In this document: one piece after another, positions 25,981-33,502 of the stretch
Position numbering within the stretch: the first letter of the stretch is position 1
How the letters are laid out: the number at the start of each line of letters is the position of its first letter
Assembly (NCBI GenBank): GCA_051646055.1
Contig: JBOFCM010000057.1
Span: 1 to 50,987, forward strand
Length of the DNA stretch: 50,987 bases
Origin: JAGNZR01 sp051646055
Lineage (GTDB): Bacteria > Fusobacteriota > Fusobacteriia > Fusobacteriales > Fusobacteriaceae
Reading direction: 5' to 3'
Program-made: the position numbers and the translations under genes
The notes under the pieces: generated by a model
The model's input: only the letters and a program-made list of their open reading frames with translations
Database searches by the model: none
Told to the model about the DNA's origin: nothing

Positions 25981-27336
25981 TTAAACTTTAATAAATCTCC
26001 ATTTCCCATTTCTGAAAATATAATAACAGGAAAGACTACGGAATATTAGATCTATACTCATGACAATCCAAGCTCCTAAAAGTCCGGTATTCATCTTATA
26101 AAGGAAAATATAAGTTAATGGTACTCTTATGAGATACATTCCAGCTGCAGTTATAAAAAGTACTGATTTAGTTGCACCAGATCCCCTCAAGGAACCAGAA
26201 AGAACCATAGCGACAGCCAAGAAAGGCTGGCAAAAAGATACAATCCAAAGAGCTTTAGAGGCCAAGGTTATTATTTCAGGATCTTTGGTGAATAGCGATA
26301 TAATCTGAGTAGGAATTAGTAGGAAAGCCAGAGCAAATCCTGTCATTACAAATATTGAAAGAATAGTACAAATGTATGCGTATTTTTCAGCTTCTTTCAC
26401 AGAATTTTTCCCTAGCTGTTGCCCCACCAGGGAAGTTGCAGCTACGGCAAAACCAAATCCCAGATTGAAAGAGAAAGACTCAGCGGTGAGGGCTATCTTA
26501 TGTGAGGCGTAGGCAACAGTACCAAGCCTTATTACAAGCATCTCAAAGATTGTCATACCGACTCTAAAAAGTCCCTGTTCCAAAGCGGCAGGAAGCCCTA
26601 TTTTCAAGATTCTTAGAGCAGTATCTCTGTGATAAAACATTTTGTTTAAGGAAAGCTTTATCCAAAAACTTTTTTTTATAAACATGAGATAGAAATAGAT
26701 TCCAGTTACCAAAAAACGCGCTATAGTTGTAGCTATACCTGCACCTAAAACTCCCCAGGAAAATATAAAGATAAAAATATAATTAAAAAATATGTTTGTG
26801 GCTACACTTAAAATGTTGGTATACATTGGAACTTTTGCAGCTCCCACAGAACGGTAAAGTGCTGAGAGGATGATATTCATTCCCATAAAAGGAAGTCCTA
26901 AAATAACGGCATTGTAATAATTGAGGGAAAGGGAAAGATTTTCTTGAGCCCCTATAAAGATTAAAAGATTTTTTCCAAAAAAAAGGAAGATTAGAGTAAT
27001 GACTAGGGAAACAGGGAGGGAAAGTATGAAACTTTGAACAGTAGATCTTCTACCTTCTGTTTTATTTCCTGCACCATAGGCCCTACTCACAATAGCAGTA
27101 GTCCCAGTGGAAAGTGCAAAAAAAACTGTCGAAAGGAGAAGTATGGGGGTATTTCCTACACCTACTGCACTAATCGCTTCAGCGCCGATTTTTCCAACCA
27201 TAAACATGTCAAAAAAACCAAGGAGAGTCTGAACGAACATATCTCCTATGGTGGGTATAGCTATCTTAAATACTTCTCTTATCCCTTTTTTCTCTTTTTT
27301 GTAATAGTCCATTGCAAAATTTAGGGAAAAAGTCAA
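25981..27336 (-). CDS. MATE-family efflux transporter
   Basis: Multidrug and toxic compound extrusion family, a 12-helix Na+- or H+-coupled antiporter. The N-terminus EVFKIAIPTIGDMFVQTLLGFFDMFMVGKIG (cut here: see residues about 20-52) and the second-half repeat beginning LRILKIGLPAALEQGLFRVG are characteristic. Length 451 aa is normal. The start is probably TTG at 27336, 8 nt after GGAGG; the first in-frame ATG, 8 codons on, has no ribosome site. Only 3 nt separate it from the upstream 99-aa gene, so they form one operon. The substrate is unknown. Confidence 0.92.
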   Translation of the reverse strand: MTFSLNFAMDYYKKEKKGIREVFKIAIPTIGDMFVQTLLGFFDMFMVGKIGAEAISAVGVGNTPILLLSTVFFALSTGTTAIVSRAYGAGNKTEGRRSTVQSFILSLPVSLVITLIFLFFGKNLLIFIGAQENLSLSLNYYNAVILGLPFMGMNIILSALYRSVGAAKVPMYTNILSVATNIFFNYIFIFIFSWGVLGAGIATTIARFLVTGIYFYLMFIKKSFWIKLSLNKMFYHRDTALRILKIGLPAALEQGLFRVGMTIFEMLVIRLGTVAYASHKIALTAESFSFNLGFGFAVAATSLVGQQLGKNSVKEAEKYAYICTILSIFVMTGFALAFLLIPTQIISLFTKDPEIITLASKALWIVSFCQPFLAVAMVLSGSLRGSGATKSVLFITAAGMYLIRVPLTYIFLYKMNTGLLGAWIVMSIDLIFRSLSCYYIFRNGKWRFIKV

Positions 27337-27339
27337 AAT

Positions 27340-27639
27340 TTATTCCTCCCCACTAAAATCTAAAATTTCAGCTGTAGCTTCATACCAAGGTCCTTCTTCA
27401 TCTTCTCCAGTTTCCACAAAAAATTCTACCTGGATATCAGGAAGTGTAAATCCTATGGAATTAGTTTCAGGAGCAGTAAAAAATTCTATTTTATTAAATT
27501 TGACATCTTTTATCTTTTGAACAACATCCTCTCTTTCTTGAAAAAATTCAGTTAGATCCTCCTTCAGATAGTTAAATCCTTTTTCTTGAAACACCTCGTA
27601 TATTTTTTCAAGTTTTTGAGCTGTTTTTTCATCTATCAT
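27340..27639 (-). CDS. Acidic small protein of unknown function
   Basis: A 99-aa acidic cytoplasmic-type protein. It has a helical N-terminal half (KLEKIYEVFQEKGFNYLKED) and a probably beta-stranded C-terminal half with IGFTLPDIQVEFFVETGE and WYEATAEIL. An AGGAGG ribosome site, partly formed by the stop region of the 43-aa gene, lies 6 nt before the ATG. It has no signal peptide or membrane helix. I do not recognise the family. Its position between a micro-gene and a MATE transporter suggests coupled expression only. Confidence 0.75.
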   Translation of the reverse strand: MIDEKTAQKLEKIYEVFQEKGFNYLKEDLTEFFQEREDVVQKIKDVKFNKIEFFTAPETNSIGFTLPDIQVEFFVETGEDEEGPWYEATAEILDFSGEE

Positions 27640-27642
27640 TTT

Positions 27643-27774
27643 TTACCTCCTAAAGAAATTTATTTTTTTTAATAACCAAAGATAAAGCTTTACTTTTTTC
27701 ATCTCCCAGGGAATTTTTTTTAGCGCTCTGTAAAGCTGAGCATCTATATCTGGAATTTTCTTACTGTTTTCCAT
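27643..27774 (-). CDS. 43-aa cationic micro-protein
   Basis: Small frame beginning MENSKKIPDIDAQLYRALKK and ending WLLKKINFFRR. It has a strong AAGGAGG ribosome site 6 nt upstream. It overlaps the end of the thioredoxin-like gene by 14 nt, and its last bases AGGAGGTAA supply the ribosome site of the next gene. This tight nesting supports real translation. The C-terminal half is an amphipathic, Lys/Arg-rich helix with aromatic and Leu residues, possibly membrane-associated (inference). No known family. Confidence 0.65.
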   Translation of the reverse strand: MENSKKIPDIDAQLYRALKKIPWEMKKVKLYLWLLKKINFFRR

Positions 27775-28276
27775 TAAAAACCTCCTTAGAATTCTTATTA
27801 AGGGTCTCTAAAACATTGTGGAAATTTGAAAAATCTAAAATTCCAATATGCTTATAAACAAGAAATCCGTCTTCATTGAGAATAAAACTGGAAGGAACAA
27901 TAGAAACTGCAAGTGTATTTGCTAAAATATTTTGAGGATCCCTATAGAAATCATATGAAAATCTATTGTTTTTTATAAAAGAATCTACCTGCTGTTTTTC
28001 TCCTAATAAAATAGGAATATAATTGATATCTAAATTCCTGTTTGAATTTATAAATTCTTGAAGAAATATCTTCTCTTTGAGAGAAGCTTCTGAATTCAAA
28101 GTTCCAAAATTAATGAGAGTCATTTTACCTAAAAAGTTCTTTTCTGAAAGAGTTTTATTGTTGACTGAAATGACCTTAAATTTCAAGTGGCTCTGATGAA
28201 TAAAATCAACTGCCAAGGTGCATAGATAGATGGTGGAAAATAAAGTGAGCAGAACAGTAATCTTAGCTAATTTCAT
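27761..28276 (-). CDS. TlpA/ResA-like thioredoxin-fold protein lacking CxxC
   Basis: A 171-aa protein with an N-terminal hydrophobic signal/anchor (ITVLLTLFSTIYLCTLAVDF) and a thioredoxin-like domain. The strand before the active site reads TLINFGTLNSEASLKEK, where TlpA/ResA proteins have NFWATWCxxC: both cysteines are replaced by serines (SEAS). The cis-proline region VSIVPSSFILNEDGFLVYKHIG is preserved. It is therefore probably extracytoplasmic and redox-inactive, perhaps a chaperone or binding protein (inference). It is the first gene of a minus-strand operon with a GGAGG ribosome site. Confidence 0.75.
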   Translation of the reverse strand: MKLAKITVLLTLFSTIYLCTLAVDFIHQSHLKFKVISVNNKTLSEKNFLGKMTLINFGTLNSEASLKEKIFLQEFINSNRNLDINYIPILLGEKQQVDSFIKNNRFSYDFYRDPQNILANTLAVSIVPSSFILNEDGFLVYKHIGILDFSNFHNVLETLNKNSKEVFNGKQ

Positions 28277-28346
28277 AAATTCCTCCTAAACAAAATTAAA
28301 TATAAAAATTCTGGATAAACCAAATATAAAATCAAATTACCACATA

Positions 28347-28375
28347 ATTATACAACAGATTAAGAGAAATTGAAA
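28347..28375 (-). promoter_or_regulatory. Promoter of the minus-strand MATE operon
   Basis: On the minus strand: TTTCAA, 17-base spacer, perfect TATAAT, about 70 nt before the first gene. Confidence 0.55.
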
Positions 28376-28401
28376 AGGAATTTTTCCCCTGAGGGATTAA
28401 G

Positions 28402-28430
28402 TTGCTATTTTGTGAATTTTAAGATATAAT
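28402..28430 (+). promoter_or_regulatory. Promoter of udk and downstream genes
   Basis: TTGCTA, 17-base spacer, perfect TATAAT, about 38 nt before the udk start codon. Confidence 0.7.
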
Positions 28431-28467
28431 ATAAAGAGTAATTATTATGAGTTGGAGGTTTAAGTAT

Positions 28468-29097
28468 ATGAGAAATACTATTATCATAGGTGTTGCAGGT
28501 GGGAGCGGAAGTGGGAAAACTACCGTAGCACACAATCTTGTAAAAGCTTTCAGCAGAGAAGAAGCTATACTGGTAGAACAGGATGCATACTACAAAGAAC
28601 TTAGTAATCTTACAATAGATGAAAGAGCGAGAACGAACTTTGATCATCCTGATGCAATAGAGTTTGAGCTGATGAAACAGCATTTAATAGATTTGAAAAA
28701 AGGTACACCGATAGAGAGACCTACTTATGATTTTAAAACACACTCAAGAAAAGAGGAAAAAGTTACCCTTAATCCCTCAAAAATAATCGTAGTTGAAGGG
28801 ATTTTAGTTTTTGCAGTCAAAGAGATTAGAGATCTATTTGACGTTAAAATATTTGTGGATACAGATGCTGATGAGATGCTTCTTAGAAGGTTGGAAAGAG
28901 ATATACATGAGAGAGGAAGAAGCTTTGATTCAGTAAAAAATCAATATCTTTCAACAGTAAAACCGATGTATCTGGAGTTCTGTGAGCCAAGTAAAAGATA
29001 TGCTGATGTTATTATTCCAAGAGGTGGAGAGAATAAAGTGGCTATCAACATGGTCATAGCAAAACTTAAAAGATATCTGGAACAAGTAAATTCATAA
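28468..29097 (+). CDS. udk: Uridine/cytidine kinase
   Basis: Phosphorylates uridine and cytidine to UMP and CMP in pyrimidine salvage. The P-loop GVAGGSGSGKTT is near the N-terminus, followed by EQDAYYKEL, NFDHPDAIEFELM and, for the lid, RRLERDIHERGRSF, all typical of Udk. Length 209 aa is normal. The chosen ATG is 9 nt after GGAGG; an earlier ATG at 28447 overlaps the leader before this site. A deoxynucleoside kinase follows, giving a small nucleoside salvage pair. Confidence 0.95.
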   Translation: MRNTIIIGVAGGSGSGKTTVAHNLVKAFSREEAILVEQDAYYKELSNLTIDERARTNFDHPDAIEFELMKQHLIDLKKGTPIERPTYDFKTHSRKEEKVTLNPSKIIVVEGILVFAVKEIRDLFDVKIFVDTDADEMLLRRLERDIHERGRSFDSVKNQYLSTVKPMYLEFCEPSKRYADVIIPRGGENKVAINMVIAKLKRYLEQVNS

Positions 29098-29172
29098 ATA
29101 TAAAATTTTAGGCTAGAGGTAGAGATGTATTATAAAAAATTTTTTGAACAATTGAAAATGGGTGAAGGAAAT

Positions 29173-29817
29173 ATGAGAAAGGTTATATGTATAGATGGCG
29201 TGGTAGGAGTTGGAAAGAGTACGTTGGGAGAATTGCTGGCAAAGGAACTGGATACTAAGCTCTTTGTAGAACCTGTAATTGATAATCCTTTACTTGATAA
29301 ATTCTATTATGATAGAAAGCAGTACGCTTTTCCGCTTCAGGTTTTCTTTTTAAATAAGCGATTTGAAATGATAAAGGAAGCAGAAAGATTGGAAAGTTGT
29401 ATAATGGACCGAAGTATATACGGAGATGTGATTTTTGCAAGGATGCTTATGGAAGACGGTGATATGAGCCGAGAAGAATTTCATATATATGAGGAACTTC
29501 TGACTCATATGTTGGAACACATCGAAAGACCTAAACTCATGATCTACCTAGAAACATCGGTGGAAAATGCCATGAGCAAGATTCAAAGAAGGGGAAGAGA
29601 CTACGAGCAGATAGTACCAAAGGAGTATTGGGAAAGTCTGAATAAAAACTATTCGAGTTATTTTAATGCTTATGATCTTTCGGATATACTGGTTGTAAAT
29701 GTAGATAATCTAGATATTAGAGATAATCAAGAGCATAGAGATTATTTTTTCAAACTTGTAAAGGAAAAATTACAAGAAATAGAGAAAAGAGAAGAAGGGG
29801 AAAAAAATAACGGATAG
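29173..29817 (+). CDS. Deoxynucleoside kinase (dGK/dAK family)
   Basis: Member of the deoxynucleoside kinase family that phosphorylates deoxyadenosine, deoxyguanosine or deoxycytidine. Visible motifs are the P-loop IDGVVGVGKSTL, the substrate-binding EPVIDNPLL and FPLQVFFLNKRF, the DRS motif MDRSIYGDVIFA and the lid RRGRDYEQIVP. Length from this start is 214 aa. A GAAGG ribosome site lies just before ATG 29173; an in-frame ATG at 29125 with AGAGGTAG upstream is an alternative that adds 16 residues. Base specificity cannot be read from sequence. Confidence 0.9.
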   Translation: MRKVICIDGVVGVGKSTLGELLAKELDTKLFVEPVIDNPLLDKFYYDRKQYAFPLQVFFLNKRFEMIKEAERLESCIMDRSIYGDVIFARMLMEDGDMSREEFHIYEELLTHMLEHIERPKLMIYLETSVENAMSKIQRRGRDYEQIVPKEYWESLNKNYSSYFNAYDLSDILVVNVDNLDIRDNQEHRDYFFKLVKEKLQEIEKREEGEKNNG

Positions 29818-29840
29818 AAAGTTAAAAATGGGGGATAGAG

Positions 29841-30455
29841 ATGCTATTTTTTAAAGGGCTTATAACTGGCTTTATACTCTCTCTACCTTTCGGACCTATG
29901 GGAATCTATTGTATGGAAAAAACCATGTCAGAGGGGGAGAAACAGGGTATAGCTTCTGCTTTGGGGCTTATAACCTGTGACATGATTTATGGAATAATTG
30001 CATTGCTTTTTCTAAATAAAGTTGGATTTTTTATAGAGGATTATAGTTTGTATTTCAAGGTAGCTGTTTCTATATTTCTTCTGATAATAGGAATACAAAA
30101 ATTAAAATCCAATCTAGAACTTCACGATACTGTTGATAAGCATAAAACACTTGTTCAAGATTATATGACGACTTTCGGATTGGCAGTTATGAATATAACT
30201 GGAATACTTCTGATCGTGGGGATATATACAGCTTTAGGAATACATGAGATAGAAAAACCTAGTTTGAAAATTATAATAAAACTTCTAGGTGGAATATTTA
30301 CTGGAGGATTAGGACTGTGGCTGACTACAATATATCTTCTTAGCCATTGGAGAAAAAAAATAACAGATAGGACAATAACCCTTATATCAAAAATGACGGG
30401 AGCAATAATATTGGCTTTCGGAGTTTTCACTTTAATAAGTATAATAGTAAAGTAG
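29841..30455 (+). CDS. LysE-type amino acid exporter-like membrane protein
   Basis: A 204-aa protein with about six hydrophobic helices. The N-terminus FFKGLITGFILSLPFGPMGIYCMEKTM matches the LysE/RhtB pattern (helix 1 with GxxxxxPGP-like SLPFGPMG; only residues about 4-22 are the motif). A soluble loop follows near residue 90-105 (KSNLELHDTVDKHK). It probably exports an amino acid or small metabolite; the substrate is unknown. A GGGGGATAG ribosome site precedes it. The gene lies 23 nt after the deoxynucleoside kinase. Confidence 0.82.
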   Translation: MLFFKGLITGFILSLPFGPMGIYCMEKTMSEGEKQGIASALGLITCDMIYGIIALLFLNKVGFFIEDYSLYFKVAVSIFLLIIGIQKLKSNLELHDTVDKHKTLVQDYMTTFGLAVMNITGILLIVGIYTALGIHEIEKPSLKIIIKLLGGIFTGGLGLWLTTIYLLSHWRKKITDRTITLISKMTGAIILAFGVFTLISIIVK

Positions 30456-30481
30456 GGTCCTTCCACTTTCAACGGAAAGGA

Positions 30482-30500
30482 TTTTAACGGGAGGTTAAAA
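30482..30500 (+). promoter_or_regulatory. AU-rich hairpin presenting the mnmA ribosome site
   Basis: Arms TTTTAAC and GTTAAAA enclose GGGAG; the ribosome site is in the loop and right arm, and the A of the mnmA ATG closes the stem. It could modulate initiation, for example by temperature, but the stem is weak and no function is shown. Confidence 0.35.
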
Positions 30501-31540
30501 TGAATAATAAAAAAAATATTACCATAGCTGTAGCGATGAGCGGTGGAGTTGATTCTTCAGCAGTTGCGTATCTTTTAAAAAAACAGGGATACAACATTTT
30601 TGGGGTTACAATGAGAACCTGTAAAGAAGAGGATAAGGATGCCAAACAGATCTGCGAAGACTTGGGCATAGAACACTATCTTTATGATGCTACAGATGAG
30701 TTCAAAACGGATGTGATAGATAAATTTGTAACTGACTATCTAGAGGGAAGAACTCCGAACCCATGTATGGTATGCAACAGGGAAGTTAAATTTGGAAAAC
30801 TTTTGGAATTTGCAAGATCCAAAGGAGCAGATTTCATGGCAACCGGGCACTATGCTAAGATAAAAGATGGAACGCTAGCTATGGGAGATGATCCTAAAAA
30901 AGATCAAGTATATTTTCTTTCTCAGATAAAAAAAGAAAATTTGAAATATATAATATTTCCTATAGGTGATTTAGAAAAACCTGCGGTAAGAGAGCTGGCT
31001 AAGGAACTGGGAGTAAGAGTTTATGCGAAAAAAGATTCTCAGGAAATTTGTTTTGTAGATGATGGTAAGCTTCCTGAATTTCTTATTGAAAGAAGTCTTG
31101 GAAAGGCTGATAATCCAGGAAATATAGTGGATGAAGCCGGAAAAATTTTGGGAAAACATAAGGGTATAAGTTTTTATACTATAGGGCAGAGAAAAGGATT
31201 GGGGATAGCCAGTGAAACTCCTTTATATGTAATAGCCTTAGATTCTAAAAAAAATCAGGTAATAGTAGGAAGCAATGAGAGATTATTTAAAAACAGAATA
31301 AAAGCAAGAGATATAAACCTTCTTGTTGGAGAAGAGCTAAAGGATCTTGAAAATATGGACCTTTTTGTAAAGACTAGATCTAGAGATCTTCCACATCCAT
31401 GTACTGTTAAGATAGTGGGGGGGAATTTTTTAGAGATAACTCTTATAAATGATGATAAAGTGAGAGCTATAACACCAGGTCAGGGAGTTGTACTCTATGA
31501 CAGTGAAAATAAAGTTGTAGCTAGCGGGTTTATTCTATAA
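30500..31540 (+). CDS. mnmA: tRNA-specific 2-thiouridylase MnmA
   Basis: Forms 2-thiouridine at the wobble position of Lys, Glu and Gln tRNAs, using ATP and sulfur relayed from a cysteine desulfurase. The PP-loop AVAMSGGVDSSAVAYLL is at the N-terminus. The first catalytic Cys is in NPCMVCNREVKFG and the second in KKDSQEICFVDDG. The central TATGHYA-type motif ATGHYAKI and the C-terminal beta-barrel are present. Length 346 aa is slightly short but within range. A strong terminator follows the stop. Confidence 0.96.
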   Translation: MNNKKNITIAVAMSGGVDSSAVAYLLKKQGYNIFGVTMRTCKEEDKDAKQICEDLGIEHYLYDATDEFKTDVIDKFVTDYLEGRTPNPCMVCNREVKFGKLLEFARSKGADFMATGHYAKIKDGTLAMGDDPKKDQVYFLSQIKKENLKYIIFPIGDLEKPAVRELAKELGVRVYAKKDSQEICFVDDGKLPEFLIERSLGKADNPGNIVDEAGKILGKHKGISFYTIGQRKGLGIASETPLYVIALDSKKNQVIVGSNERLFKNRIKARDINLLVGEELKDLENMDLFVKTRSRDLPHPCTVKIVGGNFLEITLINDDKVRAITPGQGVVLYDSENKVVASGFIL

Positions 31541-31582
31541 AAAGAAGGAGAAGATTCTCGGAATCTTCTCCTTCTTTTTATT
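31539..31582. terminator. Strong bidirectional intrinsic terminator
   Basis: Perfect 19-bp stem (arms from 31539-31557 and 31561-31579) with a TCG loop; A5 and T5 ends give U tracts in both directions. It separates convergent mnmA and rseC. Confidence 0.92.
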
Positions 31583-31594
31583 ACTTATAAATAA

Positions 31595-31999
31595 TTAGTT
31601 ATCATCTATTATGTTAAAATCTTCTCCAATATCTTTTACTCTTTTTTTATCATAAAAATATAGAAAAACAAAGGCAATCAGAAGAGAGGAAAAACTTCCG
31701 AAGATACAAAATTCTTGAGAAAATTTAAAAAAATCTAGAATGAGATAGCCTACAATCATAGCCATGGCCGGAAGAATATAAACGATGAAAGAGAGTTTGA
31801 GAAGAATCGTATCATCAATCTCTATAGTTATTTCATCCCCTATTCTAAATTTTCTATTCTCTTTTAGATTTATAGATATTTTTTGGCTGAATTTATTCTC
31901 ACCACTACAAGCCGAACATGAAGAACAGGCAGAATCCTTGTAAAATTTTACTGTGGCATGATTGTTTTTAAAATTTTCAATAATTCCCTTAGCTATCAT
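31595..31999 (-). CDS. rseC: RseC/MucC-family membrane protein
   Basis: The N-terminal domain has the family Cys cluster ACSSCSACSG preceded by GIIENFKNNHATVKF. Two transmembrane helices follow (FIVYILPAMAMIVGYLIL and FGSFSSLLIAFVFLYFY, about residues 70-115). In Proteobacteria RseC is linked to sigma-E control and reduction of SoxR; in Fusobacteria it more probably associates with Rnf-type electron transport (inference). Length 134 aa is typical. Its own promoter has an extended -10 about 28 nt upstream. Confidence 0.88.
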   Translation of the reverse strand: MIAKGIIENFKNNHATVKFYKDSACSSCSACSGENKFSQKISINLKENRKFRIGDEITIEIDDTILLKLSFIVYILPAMAMIVGYLILDFFKFSQEFCIFGSFSSLLIAFVFLYFYDKKRVKDIGEDFNIIDDN

Positions 32000-32026
32000 A
32001 ATTTATCCCCCTGATATTTTTTCAAT

Positions 32027-32035
32027 ATTATATCA
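32027..32035 (-). promoter_or_regulatory. Extended -10 promoter of rseC
   Basis: On the minus strand TGATATAAT, a TGn-extended perfect -10 hexamer. The -35 (TTTATG, 17 bases upstream) is weak. Confidence 0.55.
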
Positions 32036-32081
32036 TGAAAAAAGCTTTTCATAAATATCTCTTTCTCCATGTCTATACATC

Positions 32082-32110
32082 TTGAAAAATAAGGGTTATT
32101 ATGCTAAACT
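32082..32110 (+). promoter_or_regulatory. Promoter of the maf-mreB-gatCAB gene series
   Basis: TTGAAA, 17-base spacer and TAAACT preceded by TGC (extended -10). It lies about 40 nt before the first gene. An inverted repeat covers the -10. Confidence 0.65.
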
Positions 32111-32121
32111 ATTTTAGTATA
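32100..32121. promoter_or_regulatory. Inverted repeat over the -10 box, candidate operator
   Basis: Arms TATGCTAAA and TTTAGTATA with a 4-nt spacer (8 of 9 paired). It spans the -10 box and start region of the promoter, so it could bind a repressor. No regulator can be named. Confidence 0.35.
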
Positions 32122-32150
32122 CATAATATTTTTAGGAAGAGAGTGAGGGA

Positions 32151-32900
32151 ATGAAAAAAATATTTAGTTTAAAAAATATCTATCTTCTGATAGTGACATA
32201 TTTTATCTGGATTGGAATTACAGGGGAGATGTTTTTAGGTTACAATCTTTCACAATTTATGACAAATTATTTTGGGAGAACGCAGTATGTAATCTATGCT
32301 GTACTTATGATAAATTATTTTATTTCCTATGTGGAAAATGAAAAAAAGAAATTTATTTTTACGATTATAAACTATTATATATATATAGGTGTGCTCTCAG
32401 TAATAGCCCTTTTCATGATTTACAGACTGGAAATTTTTTCCCAGAAAAATTTAATGGCATTGGAATCTAGTTTTATGGAACTCTCCCTATTTCAGTACAA
32501 ACTGGGAATGATATCTACTTATCTGAATTTTGTTGTTATTTTTAATGAAAACAGAAACGTTTTCTATGCAGCATTTGGAATAGCTATTTTTAATTCGATA
32601 CTTTTATTGGTTTTAATGTTGAATTGGGGAATATTCTATCATTTAAAGAAAGTCAGAAAAGGTTATCTTCTGAGGGAAAAGATGGAGAGAGAGGAAAAAG
32701 AACTACAGGAAAAAATTGCGATGAAAGAGATGTTGGAAAAAAAAGAAGTTGAAAGATTAAAAAGAGTAAGAGAAGAAACCGAAAGAAGAATTAGAGAAGA
32801 GGTGACTAACCTCAATTTTGGGCGTACAGAATATGAGATAACTGAGATACGTCACAAAATTCAGAAAGAGATGGAGGAGAAAAATGATATTAGCATCTAA
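32151..32900 (+). CDS. Membrane protein with C-terminal coiled coil, unknown function
   Basis: A 249-aa protein with about four hydrophobic helices in residues 8-170 (for example IYLLIVTYFIWIGI, VIYAVLMINYFISY and FNSILLLVLMLNWGIF), followed by a long Glu/Lys/Arg-rich coiled coil (about 175-245, for example REEKELQEKIAMKEMLEKKE). It overlaps maf by 17 nt and opens the series containing mreB. The layout suggests a membrane-anchored scaffold or envelope protein (inference). I do not recognise the family. Confidence 0.78.
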   Translation: MKKIFSLKNIYLLIVTYFIWIGITGEMFLGYNLSQFMTNYFGRTQYVIYAVLMINYFISYVENEKKKFIFTIINYYIYIGVLSVIALFMIYRLEIFSQKNLMALESSFMELSLFQYKLGMISTYLNFVVIFNENRNVFYAAFGIAIFNSILLLVLMLNWGIFYHLKKVRKGYLLREKMEREEKELQEKIAMKEMLEKKEVERLKRVREETERRIREEVTNLNFGRTEYEITEIRHKIQKEMEEKNDISI

Positions 32901-33462
32901 ATCTCCACGTAGAAAAGAGATATTAGAAAATTTCGGATTTTCTTTGAGAATAGAGATTCCTGATATAGAGGAAATCAGCTCAAAATTTCAGATAAAAGAT
33001 CAGATAGAAGATATCAGTAGAAAAAAAGTTTTGGCAATAGGAGAAAACTTCCCACAGGAATACATAGTTGCAGCAGACACGGTGGTAGTTATAAATAAAA
33101 AAATTTTAGGGAAGCCCAAAGATAAGGAGGACGCTGCCAAGATGCTTGCTCTTTTGTCGGGGGATTCTCATAAAGTTATTACGGCCTACTCTATCTATAA
33201 TTCAGAAAAAAATATAGATATAACTAGAAGTATAGAGACTGAAGTGAAGTTTCGGGAACTGACTGAGGAGATAATAGAGTGGTATATAGAAAGCGGAGAG
33301 CCTATGGATAAAGCGGGGGCCTATGGCATCCAGGGAAAGGGCGCCATGCTTGTAGAAAGTATAAAGGGAGATTTCTTCAGTGTCATGGGTTTTCCCATAG
33401 GAGATTTTATGGAAAATATACAAAAATTAGGCATAGGATTAAAAAATATAAAATCTTTTTAG
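32884..33462 (+). CDS. maf: Maf-family nucleotide pyrophosphatase
   Basis: Hydrolyses modified or canonical nucleoside triphosphates, often dTTP/UTP or m7GTP. Characteristic motifs are the N-terminal LASKSPRRKEIL, the Asp motif AADTVVVI and LGKPKDKEDA, and the later GAYGIQGKGA. Length 192 aa is usual. The ATG lies within the end of the upstream gene. mreB follows after 40 nt, a maf-mreB pairing also seen in many Firmicutes (family knowledge). Confidence 0.94.
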   Translation: MILASKSPRRKEILENFGFSLRIEIPDIEEISSKFQIKDQIEDISRKKVLAIGENFPQEYIVAADTVVVINKKILGKPKDKEDAAKMLALLSGDSHKVITAYSIYNSEKNIDITRSIETEVKFRELTEEIIEWYIESGEPMDKAGAYGIQGKGAMLVESIKGDFFSVMGFPIGDFMENIQKLGIGLKNIKSF

Positions 33463-33502
33463 AAAATTAAAAATAATATCGGGATAAATTAAAGGAGAGA
33501 AA

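Noticed and set aside
29125..29172. Earlier start for the deoxynucleoside kinase
   Set aside because: The extra 16 residues precede the usual family N-terminus, and the later ATG has a ribosome site close by; kept as an alternative only.
30459..30482. Imperfect hairpin (TCCTTCC / GGAAAGGA) between the LysE-type gene and mnmA as a terminator
   Set aside because: The stem is short with a bulge and the following T run is only four bases, so it is not convincing.
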